Shown here: piece after piece, positions 55,798-64,000 of the stretch | Layout of the letters: every line of letters begins with the position of its first letter | Numbering within the stretch: the first letter of the stretch is position 1 | Source: Pohlia nutans | Taxonomy: Eukaryota > Streptophyta > Bryopsida > Bryales > Mniaceae | Reading direction: 5' to 3' | Assembly (NCBI GenBank): GCA_022496805.1 | Contig: CM040103.1 | Location: 23,040,820 to 23,104,819 of the forward strand | DNA length: 64,000 nt | Notes under the pieces: generated by a model | Database searches by the model: none | Told to the model about the DNA's origin: nothing | The model's input: only the letters and a program-made list of their open reading frames with translations | Program-made: the position numbers and the translations under genes

Positions 55798-58510
55798 GAA
55801 CTTTCTACACCAAAATCACCATATACTATGGCCCACGGTATTTCGGAGAGATTTTGCTAATAATTTTTTTTTCAAAATAATATTGTCAAATTCATCAAAA
55901 GTGGATGAAAATTTATTCAATGGATGAGGGTTTATCCAAATTGGATGAAGGCACCCACGCCTCTAAGTTCAATGCTTGTCTTCATTGCATATATGCCATT
56001 TTTTTTAGTAGGTTTTGTTTTTGGAAGGCAAAAAATTATTTTCAAAATAGTGGCCTTATGGACACTAAAGGGTTGAAGCATTAAGAACCCCAATGTTAAT
56101 AAAAAAGATTTAAATGAGTCCCACGAGTTGTGATTGCATTTTGCACTTAGTGCAAAGTGCAGTCCAAAGTTAGAGTGGAAGAAAAATAGGGATACTAAAG
56201 GGATTATTATTAAAAATAAATTAAAAAAGAGAACCCAAGTGTCCCTCAAACCTTTTGGAATGCTAATGTGCAAAAAACTTCTGAAAAAGAATGAGAGGTG
56301 GTGATTGCATTTTGCACTTATTGTACCTTTTGGTCAGATTTATTAGGCCTATACAAAGTGAACTTTATTTTTCAATCATTAAGTGAAATATTACTTCATA
56401 CAAATTCCAATTTTTGTGATATCTAAGATTTCCTCGTGATCTTTAATCCTAAAATTTTGTTTCATTTCATTGAGTTTTTTATTATAAATTTTTTTGGACA
56501 TTGATAAGTACAAGTTGATTTCATTTTCCTCCTTCTGTAATTTGTGATGATTTTATTGATAGAAAGTGTTGTAGTATTTACTTGGATAGGTTATTTGCAA
56601 AAAAATTGAATTTTTTAAGATTTAGATTATTTTCATTAATATTTTATATACTATTCAATTATGTTTCCTTATAATTTTTGAAAATTTTAGTACATGCTAT
56701 TTTATTATTATTTTAAGAATCTTTTTTAACAAATCTAGCTACTGTGTAGGGTAGTATTATAATTTTGGAAAAAAAAAAATAGTAATTTTTAATTGTGTGA
56801 ATTTATTTTCATTATTTATAAATCTTCACTTTTATAGCATTTATAATAGTAGGGTTCCAAACCTCTAAATGCTTGGATCAAGTTTTATAGGTACAATAAC
56901 TTTGGAACTATAGTATGTGAGAAAAGACATTTGGCATCATAGCACAATAGAGCAATGGGAGCCAACACCGCTTTGCAATAAGACCGTAGTCCAATTACAA
57001 TCAAAAATTAAGTTTACGTAACAATAGCACGGTAGTCATAAAATTCATGGAATACAATTGACATTCCTTCATTATCTAAAAAAGTAGATCTAAGTGAGGA
57101 TTCTCTTGTGATTTGGTTTTCAAAAGGGTGCTCTATAGCATTGCTCTTTTATGCTATGATTGTATAAAGGAATTATGTAATAATTAAGCAAAGAAAACTT
57201 ACTTGAGATGTGAAAAAGAGCATGTAAGAGTATCCAATCTGAGCATCGGAGAGAATTTTGGAAACTTTAGCATGGGTAGGAAGTGTAGGGCTTAATAATG
57301 TAATATAAATCCCTGTAGCTCATTTAGAATCTTATTGCAACATGAGGAAAACTAAAAAATAAGCAAACAAGCAAAATAAGCAAATAAGCAAACAAAATCA
57401 TTTATGTTCTTGGGCAACCTACTTGGGCTCAAAATGGTAACGATCTCCTACCTCTAAATTACTAAGTGAGAACTTTGAATTTTGGTGCATGAAGTTTGGT
57501 AATGGCTTGCAATCCCAAGTGCCTAAAATCAACAAGTGTCCTTGCTTGTTTTTCTTGCCTAGTGAATTTTAAGAAATTAGCAATTCTATCGTGGAGAAAT
57601 CAAGGAAGAAGTTTGGAACAAATTATGCACATATATCTAAGTAGGTACAACTATAGGTTTAATTCATAAGACTAGAGAAGTGACAGTGTGGTGTTAAAAT
57701 TGTGGAAAAATTGTGAGAAAATATGCATTCCTTTTAAATCTTTATGTAGAACAAAAAAATAATATTTCACCAAGATATTATTGCTAAAATAAAACACACA
57801 TTGCTTGAGTTGGTGGATTAAGGGCAACCAACAAAAAGGCCAACCAGTTCGACAAAATCAAAGAGGCTCAATTCATTGCTTTTGCAAAGCCACTGTAAAG
57901 CACATACAAGGTTTTTGAGATTGAGTGACAACTTACAAGAAGCTCGTGCATCACCTCTGTAAATCGTACGAGGAGTTTTGCTCTTGAAATCGAATCTACG
58001 CTTGAATAAGTGAGGTTTGTGAATCTTTGGCTACGTATGTTTATTGCTACCAAAATGGATAAAAATAGTTTTGTTTGATTTTTACGACCAAAGTGGTTGT
58101 CTATTCCAAATTAGTAACTCTTCGTGTACCATGAATTGACTCATAAACTAGTGGAGAGCGGTTATATTAAGGCAATCAATATAAACTTGTTCATAGTTTC
58201 TTTCTTGTCTAGTGAGTTAAAATAAAATAAAATAATGTCTTCATTGTGTGTCTAGCTCATTTGCCATACCGTGAAAGAGCGCATCATCATCCAATAAATA
58301 CTTGACACGCTAAAATTACATTCACTGACAACTCCTCGCTTACATGTTAGCATAACCGTTTATAGCGTTCAACCTCATTTGTTAAGATGGCAAATTTTGT
58401 GAAATTGGGCAAATTAAATACAAATGAAAGGAGAATGTGAATTACATGAAACTTGGACATGACAACCTCACATTTGTGATTTGGGAAATTCCAGTGTTCA
58501 AAATTAATAC
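55798..58510. other. AT-rich intergenic stretch
   Basis: No gene or RNA is recognised. A CACTAAAGGGTTG end near 56065 resembles TTAA-type element termini, but no partner end was found. Short direct repeats such as GATTGCATTTTGCACTTA occur at about 56131 and 56300. Confidence 0.45.
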
Positions 58511-58514
58511 AAAA

Positions 58515-58925
58515 TATGGACGGACTTCCATGTACTGTAAGGGGGGCAGTGGGTGGCCGGTCCTCAAAAGGAGGAAGCTCCACCGAAATGGGTGGAAACA
58601 AGAGGATTCAAGAGTATAAATTTCATTTGTACTGAAATGGGTGGAGCATGGGTGGTTCTTGAGACCTCAATTCTTGTCTTCTAGTGCCTTCCACCCAACC
58701 GATCCCCACATGGAAGTCCGCCCTTAGGGCAAGCTTCCATGTGAGGATCAGTCCGGTGGAAGGCAGTAGAAGACAAGAAACGAGGTCTCAACAGTCACCG
58801 ATACTCCACCCATTTTGGTGCAAGGAAAAATTATACTCCTGAGTTTCACCTATTTTCACTGATTCGATGGAGCTCCCCTCATCTGCGGCCCGATCACCCA
58901 CCCCACATGGAAGTCGGCCCTTAGT
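58515..58925. repeat. Pair of adjacent foldback units with CTTCCATGT ends
   Basis: GACTTCCATGT (about 58523), ACATGGAAGTC (about 58710), CTTCCATGTGAGGATC (about 58734) and CACATGGAAGTC (about 58903) make two consecutive inverted-repeat units. Each contains GGTGGA/TCCACC stems. The last unit ends at CCCTTAGTGG, so they look like two copies of one foldback element side by side. Confidence 0.55.
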
Positions 58926-59455
58926 GGTTACCTGGGCACTAAACGGTTAAGCTTCTGAGGAGTAATGGGAATCAATCCAGCATCAGCCGTGCAGATGAGG
59001 GCTGACTTTTTAGCCAGTCGGTAAATCCTAACGGTACTTTCCATCAAGAACATGCACAGCCGGATGCGGCCACTCCAGAGCCAATTGAAGAATACTGATG
59101 TTGTATTATTAGAGGACTGCAGACTTAGCCACCCCAACACTGTTGTAATTTCGATTGAACTTCTCACAAGATACTGAAAAGCATTTTTAACATTGAATTC
59201 CTGTGCACCGACTGTGCACGAAGGCAGGATTAATACGGAGGTCCTTGCAAGTTCGGCCTGTCTCCGAGATAGTCCGTCACTTAACGCCCTGAAACGACGA
59301 AGGTCACCATTCTTGAATTCTCCTCGGACTACTTGAATCCAGTTGGAAGTTTGGAAGGAGTAGAGCCTCATCGAAGCCTTTGAAGGTTTAGAAACCAATC
59401 TTTGATCATAGTCGTTGATGAACTGTAAATCTAGACTGTCGGTAGACGCTATATG

Positions 59456-60061
59456 ATGGAGCCCTGCAAGGCGCAGGTGCAAGTGGAGGAGTATGTAATT
59501 CACGTTGCAGAAGCCACCGACTTTTACACCAATCTTCGATTCTCCCTTCTGGGCAGTACGTGGTTGCCTCGGCCTGTCGGAGCGTGTCTGTGGAGCCTCC
59601 TGCACATCATGCTTGTGCTGTGCTACACCCTCGTGCTTCTAGTGTTATTCCTCTTCGTTTTACTGGGTGCAGTTTTATATGACGCTTTGATGTTGCTCAC
59701 GGTGCTGATTGTCGTATTGCTCTCTACCCTTTCCGGGCTTTTGGGGTTTGGCATCGTTTTTGCACTCTCTAGCATATGGCTTGTGATCACTACGGCTTGC
59801 CATTGTTGCATCATGACTGGGAGGTCGCCAGGTCAAAGAGTGGGACAACATACAATATTTTCAGTTCAAAGATGTTCAGATTCCAGAGTTAATATTTCAG
59901 GTTTCAGCTTACATAATGACATATTCTTTGACTTATTCTCTGTGATGCTTTATAAGGAGCTTTTTAAGGGTGCAGCAGAAGATTCGTTCCCATCTTGGAG
60001 AGTGAGGTTGCAGAGCTTGTGTAGAGAGATCGTTCCCTTACATGACGCCATAATTATTTGA
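59456..60061 (+). CDS. Unrecognised multi-membrane-segment protein, tandem family copy 1
   Basis: A single-exon frame of 201 aa, starting at the second of two adjacent ATGs because the other copies align there. The N-terminus (CKAQVQVEEYVIHVAEATDF) is followed by a strongly hydrophobic region, residues about 45-118, enough for three membrane helices. Then come a short Cys-rich stretch (CHCC), the motif MTGRSPGQ and a soluble tail ending FPSWRVRLQSLCREIVPL. I do not recognise the family. The copy at 63437 keeps the same frame with in-frame length differences, which suggests a real protein. Upstream sequence (GGTTTAGAAACC, CGGTAGA) is also shared with copy 2. The overlapping minus-strand frame 58928-59605 is probably a shadow or the promoter side. 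Confidence 0.6.
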   Translation: MEPCKAQVQVEEYVIHVAEATDFYTNLRFSLLGSTWLPRPVGACLWSLLHIMLVLCYTLVLLVLFLFVLLGAVLYDALMLLTVLIVVLLSTLSGLLGFGIVFALSSIWLVITTACHCCIMTGRSPGQRVGQHTIFSVQRCSDSRVNISGFSLHNDIFFDLFSVMLYKELFKGAAEDSFPSWRVRLQSLCREIVPLHDAIII

Positions 60062-60085
60062 GGCCAAACCGAAGCGTGATGATGA

Positions 60086-60459
60086 CACTATTCGTGTCTG
60101 TGGAGCCTCCTTGTGCTCTGGTTGAGTATATTTTCAAATCTTAAATTTTCCCTTTTGGCAATCTCCAGCCTGCACCTGGCGCTGCACAACCACCAGGTCC
60201 TGCTGGGGGTGCTAATCTGTGTGCTTTTTTAAGATGGTACAAGCAGAATTCCTTCATTGTGAGGCTTCTCTGGCACACAGACTTAGTGTCGATACCCTAT
60301 TGGAGATTGAGCTTGGAGGACTTGCGTGGAGAGGTTGTGCCCTTGTATGATGCCATAGTGATTAAAAGGGCCATTTACACAGACCGCGCATCACTGCAAT
60401 TTGTTGAAAACAGGGCACATTTGTCAGATGTTGTTGAGACTCTGGCGTTTAGGGTTTGA
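60086..60459 (+). pseudogene. Fragment of the same family after copy 1
   Basis: TGTCTGTGGAGCCTCC near 60093 matches the start of the hydrophobic region. A frame from 60259 ends YWRLSLEDLRGEVVPLYDAI, resembling the C-terminus of copy 1. The middle is missing, so this is a deleted copy or a duplicated tail. Confidence 0.5.
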
Positions 60460-60758
60460 TGGCAGAGAATTTCGTCTGTCAAGGCTTGTCCGTGCAAAAC
60501 AAGGGACAATTGTCGTATGTTGTTGAGATTCTGGTGGGAAAGAGTTTGAACGACTGCCACTGTGGTTTGCTGAAACTGTGGACAACTATCAGATAGCCAC
60601 TGACACTTACAGACTTGCAATAGTAGGTGTCATAGTAGTTTAGTACAATGTTGACATAATGGGAGGCAAAGGTATTGGGTTCTTTGAAACACCGGTTTAT
60701 TTTCAAGATTTTTAATGAGACCCATGTTGAATGAGTCTCCATTTATGTTGCGTGATAA

Positions 60759-61173
60759 GGTGGTCACCCCATTCCCAACTGGCTCCTTTTACCAACAGCT
60801 AGGGGCATTATCCACAATCAATGCTCCAACGGTGTTGGTTGTAGCATGAGTTACAGTTGGTAATGGGTTCTCTCTTGTTGGTTTTAGTATGTGTAAGTGT
60901 GGTTATGGGTTCGTTGTTGTTGGTTCAAGCATCTTTAGTGTGTGCAATACAAATCTTCTTTAGACAGAAAGAGGTGTACCTATATGACGTGAATGGGATG
61001 CGTCATACTTCAACTTTGAAAATTTGTAACTAATTCATTCTTCATCCAAAAATTATGTTTCAACTTGTGTTGGAATCTAATTCTTCTTGCCTATCTCTAA
61101 AAAATAATAACACTGAATAATTTCAATGCCTCATATCCGTATTTCTTATTCAGTTGGGAATGGGGTAACCACC
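60759..61173. mobile_element. MITE with GGTGGTTACCCCAT ends, copy 2 (reverse orientation)
   Basis: It is the reverse complement of 37923-38336 over its full length (415 bp). The right flank is TTAA at 61174-61177; the left flank has decayed to ATAA. Confidence 0.8.
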
Positions 61174-61823
61174 TTAATGATTTCTTTGTATTGGTAACCA
61201 TCGTCCACTTCCTTGAGGAGTGTGGCAACTTCCAGTAGTAAAAGGATTGTTTCAACGTTGCCGGCATGTTCTGCCCAATGACAAAATCCTCCAGAGCTGA
61301 TAAGTCTTGAACGAGCCCATCCGAAATGGATGAAGTGAAATGCGTTTTTTAAACTCGGGAACAAGGTTAGCGCAAGGTTGCATGTGGAGTTATCTTTCTC
61401 ATCAATGAAGTAACAGAGTTTGTAAATGTCTGTATACACCAAGAACCTCTAGTTTGAAACAAACCCGAAGTTTGTATTAATAATACAATGTGATCAGAAG
61501 TTGAAAACAAAACAAGTAAAGGCTGTCACATGTATTGTACTCTAACATTTCTAAATTTCTCACTGGTTTTAACACCGCATTACTACCATGCACCAACTGT
61601 GCTTGATTCATTCAGAGGTCCTTGCTCATACCCCATCTTCTACCTTTCTCCGAGATAGTCCATCACTTTATCAATTCTCCTACTGTAGGACTCCAGTTGG
61701 AAGTTAGGGAAGCGTATGTCAGCCTCTTCCAATCCATTCAAGGTTTAGAAACCCATCTTTGATCACAGTTGTGGATATGTAGATGCGGACCGTCGGTAGA
61801 AGCAAAATATATACAGTAGTGTA

Positions 61824-62345
61824 ATGGAGGTTTGCAAGGAGGAGGTGCAAGTGGAGGAGTATGTTATACATGTTGCAGAAGCCACCGATTTGTACACCAA
61901 TCTTTGTTTCTCCCTTCTGGGCAGAATGTGGTTGGCTCGGCCTGTGGAAGTGTGCCTGTGGAGCCTCCTTCACATGATCCTTGTTCTCTGCTACACCCTC
62001 ATACCCTGGGAAGTCACTGTCAAGAATTTAGATAACTATGAGAGAACTAATATAGGATTTTTTTTATTCATTTGAGATAAAAATTATAAATTTATAGAAG
62101 TAATATAGGGTGTGCTAAAACCAATATAGGAATATTCTTAGAATATATATGGAATATACCTTAAATGTACTATAAACAATAGAATATTCTAATTATTTCA
62201 TAGCCCCCATTAAATACCCTTTTTACGCTCATATGTACCCAAAATTCACACTAAGTGACTTCCCCAAGCCTCATACAGCTAGTGTCATTCCTCTCCCATT
62301 TGGTGCTTGGGGTTTTTCTTGATCCTATGGCGTTACTTTGGTTGT
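61824..62345 (+). pseudogene. Tandem family copy 2, interrupted by a hAT-like element
   Basis: The start MEVCKEEVQVEEYVIHVAEA and CLWSLLHMILVLCYTL match copy 1. The frame then leaves the family at 62005, where a transposon begins, and resumes in nucleotide similarity after 62277 (AGCTAGTGTCATTCCTCT against CTTCTAGTGTTATTCCTCT in copy 1). Sequence after about 62345 no longer matches, so the 3' half is lost. Confidence 0.7.
62005..62268. mobile_element. hAT-like MITE with 8-bp target duplication
   Basis: The perfect 8-bp direct repeat CCTCATAC flanks it (61997-62004 and 62269-62276). The ends are CCTGGGAAGTCACT and, complemented, CTTGGGGAAGTCACT. It is 264 bp, AT-rich and non-coding. Eight-bp duplications with short inverted ends are typical of hAT elements. 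Confidence 0.85.
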
Positions 62346-63436
62346 AAAAAGATCCTGCCAGATTGCTATAGGTCTCATGCGTGGAATGGTGGGATGCGGT
62401 GGGTTTTAGTGAAGCCATCGGATTACTGCAATCTAGTAGTGGAAACTCCCAGTAATTACTGTAATGCGATCAAAGAATGGTGACAGATGGCATGCTTTTA
62501 AATCAGGGTATTAATGTTTCGATACAATGTGTAGTACTGCTGATCATGGAAGATGAGCTCATTCAATTATACCCTAGTTGAGAAGATTGATTAGGGGTGT
62601 CAGAGCTCTTGCCTTTCTGTTCGCTAATCCTTTCGATTCGGGCTTGCGTGACTCTGAGGGCCTTTTTACACTAGTGGCGAGAAGCCGTGAGCAGAGAAAT
62701 TTCAGCAAAAGAGAAATTGGTCTTCTTGGTTTCTGGACCTCTCATTGGCTGAAATTTCTGGACCTCTCATTGGCTTTCGAGGCTTATGCCTGAATTGAGA
62801 ACAACACTGACTTTGGGACTTTCACTGTGAGATACCGACACCAAAAACAGTTCTAAGAGCGGGATAATTTTTCTTGTCATGTAGGTTAAATGTAGGGCTT
62901 GTTTATGCACCTCCTGCCTTACAACGTTGGCCTCTTCGTCTGTGTGCAGATAAAAGCGCAATCACACGCAGACAGTGAAGCTTCGGAGGAGTAGACGCGA
63001 ATCAATCTAGCAGAACAACCGGGCCAATTAGGGCCGACTTTTTAGCCAGTCGGCAAATCCAGTCGGAACTTTCCATCACAGACATACTCAAGTGGATGCA
63101 AGCGCCACTCCTAAATTTAGCAATTGAGCTTTGACTTCTGCAGCATATAGAGAGCGTCACGTAATGCATTGCTGGGTTTAACTGTTTGCAAACCACATAC
63201 GGTCTAGAAATTGAATCGAGGATGAGCCAGTTCTAAACCTGAGTGGCCTTCTCACTGCGAGTGTGTCAATTGTCCGTAGAATGATTCCATTAGACATAAA
63301 CGTAGCAATGGAGCTTTCAAAAGCACAGTGATCGTATAATGCATTTTTTGGCGAAGCAGACATCTTATTATCTTGCTAGATGTTGATATTGAGTTGGGGT
63401 GAGTCAATTGTCAGTAGAATTATCCCACTTGTATCA
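62346..63436. other. Spacer between family copies 2 and 3
   Basis: From about 62970 the sequence resembles that upstream of copy 1 (GACTTTTTAGCCAGTCGG(C/T)AAATCC at 63034 and 59005), so the duplicated unit includes upstream sequence. At 62745-62775 there is a short direct repeat (TTTCTGGACCTCTCATTGGC). Confidence 0.5.
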
Positions 63437-64000
63437 ATGGAGCTCTGCAAGGCGCAGGTGCAAGTGGACGAGTATGTTATTCACGTTGCACACGAAGCCA
63501 ATCTTCGTTTCTCCCTTCTGGGCAGTACGTGGTTGCCTCGACCTGTGGGAGTGTGTCTATGGAGCCTCCTGCACATAATGCTTCTGCTGTACTACACCCT
63601 CCTGCTTCTATTGCTATACCCCTTGCTTTTATTGTTTCTAGTTTTTGTTGATGCTGTGATGTCGGTTATGGCGCTGACTTTCGCAGTGCTCTACGCTTCC
63701 TATATCCTTTCCTGGCTTCTGGGGTTCGGCATCGCTTTTGCAGTTTCTAGGATATGGCTTGTGATCACTATGGCTTGCCGCTGCTGCACCATGACTGGGA
63801 GGTCGCCAGGTCAAAGTGTGGGACAATATATTCTCTCCGGAGGTGGCGGACCTGTTGCGGAAGAGGGGGTTGCAATGCTTGCATTTCTAAGATTTTCACG
63901 TTCCAGGCTTAATGAGATATTCCCTAACTTCACTGTGACGGTTCCTAAGCGTGGAGCAGGAGAGCCGTTCCCATATTGGAGAAAGAGGTTGCAGAGCGTG
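63437..64000 (+). CDS. Unrecognised multi-membrane-segment protein, tandem family copy 3 (runs off the right edge)
   Basis: An open frame of 188 codons with no stop before the window ends. It starts MELCKAQVQVDEYVIHVAHE, followed by NLRFSLLGSTWLPRPVG, a hydrophobic region and MTGRSPGQSVGQ, then a Gly-rich insert and FPYWRKRLQS. Compared with copy 1 it lacks five residues near position 20 and differs in length in the tail, all by multiples of three. The conservation of STWLPRPVG, LLGFGI and MTGRSPGQ against variable membrane residues suggests purifying selection. Family unknown. Confidence 0.6.
   Translation, partial: MELCKAQVQVDEYVIHVAHEANLRFSLLGSTWLPRPVGVCLWSLLHIMLLLYYTLLLLLLYPLLLLFLVFVDAVMSVMALTFAVLYASYILSWLLGFGIAFAVSRIWLVITMACRCCTMTGRSPGQSVGQYILSGGGGPVAEEGVAMLAFLRFSRSRLNEIFPNFTVTVPKRGAGEPFPYWRKRLQSV

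Noticed and set aside
56060..56075. CACTAAAGGGTTG as a TTAA-type element end
   Set aside because: No partner left end was found and the flank reads TTGA.
58928..59605. 225-codon minus-strand ORF overlapping family copy 1
   Set aside because: It is antisense to the better supported plus-strand gene. The frame is not maintained in the upstream sequence of the other copies except for short stretches, and no domain is recognisable.
1..64000. LTR retrotransposon, LINE, transposase, rRNA or tRNA genes
   Set aside because: I looked for reverse transcriptase, integrase and DDE/D-type motifs among the longer frames and for long direct terminal repeats and found none. The SINE-like unit at 10505 is the only tRNA-like sequence and does not fold as a full tRNA gene.

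Overview
The window is nuclear DNA of a land plant. The intron-rich genes encode an HPCA1-type (LRR-VIII) receptor kinase, an OBERON-type PHD protein, a CTF18 clamp-loader subunit and a plant SRPBCC/lachrymatory-factor-synthase-like protein. The low gene density and AT-rich, MITE-filled spacers would suit a bryophyte or lycophyte, but I cannot assign a species. No rRNA, tRNA gene, CRISPR array, LTR element or transposase reading frame was recognised.

Layout. 0.25-4.05 kb (minus): the first nine coding exons (450 codons) of CTF18, whose 3' half lies beyond the left edge. 4.1-12.6 kb: intergenic, with a Harbinger-like MITE, a long hairpin, an 18-bp-type minisatellite split by a TTAA-flanked element, a second TTAA element, a SINE-like unit and other foldbacks. 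13.22-15.75 kb (plus): a two-exon SRPBCC gene of 212 aa, whose single intron was built from decayed copies of its own exon-1 end and then received three MITEs. 15.8-22.2 kb: intergenic. 22.19-39.39 kb (minus): a complete 20-exon receptor kinase of 1009 aa, with introns packed with small DNA transposons. 39.4-50.1 kb: intergenic, including an A-B-A-B-A tandem array (40.74-43.73 kb) that records an unequal crossover. 50.14-53.95 kb (minus): a complete seven-exon OBERON-like gene of 614 aa with a likely 5'UTR exon near 54.73-54.97 kb. 55-59 kb: repeats and AT-rich spacer. 59.4-64.0 kb (plus): a tandem family of unrecognised multi-membrane-segment proteins. One copy is intact, one fragment follows it, one copy is broken by a hAT-like insertion with an 8-bp duplication, and one copy runs off the right edge.

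The most unusual theme is a large set (about 18) of miniature elements bounded by TTAA. Their ends read CCC(C/T)T(A/T/C/G)AA(A/G), and several families have a palindrome just inside the left end. This is a piggyBac-like signature. At least five sequence families are present, ten of the elements sit in introns of the one receptor kinase gene, and neighbouring elements often share a single TTAA. Harbinger-like (3-bp TWA-type duplications), CACTA-like (CACTAGTAG ends), Stowaway-like (TA) and hAT-like (8 bp) miniatures are also present, so five DNA-transposon superfamilies appear to be represented only by non-autonomous copies.

The genes do not form an evident pathway. CTF18 acts in sister-chromatid cohesion and PCNA loading, OBERON in meristem chromatin, and the receptor kinase in cell-surface (possibly H2O2) sensing. 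All exon coordinates were derived by hand from reading frame, splice sites and family similarity.
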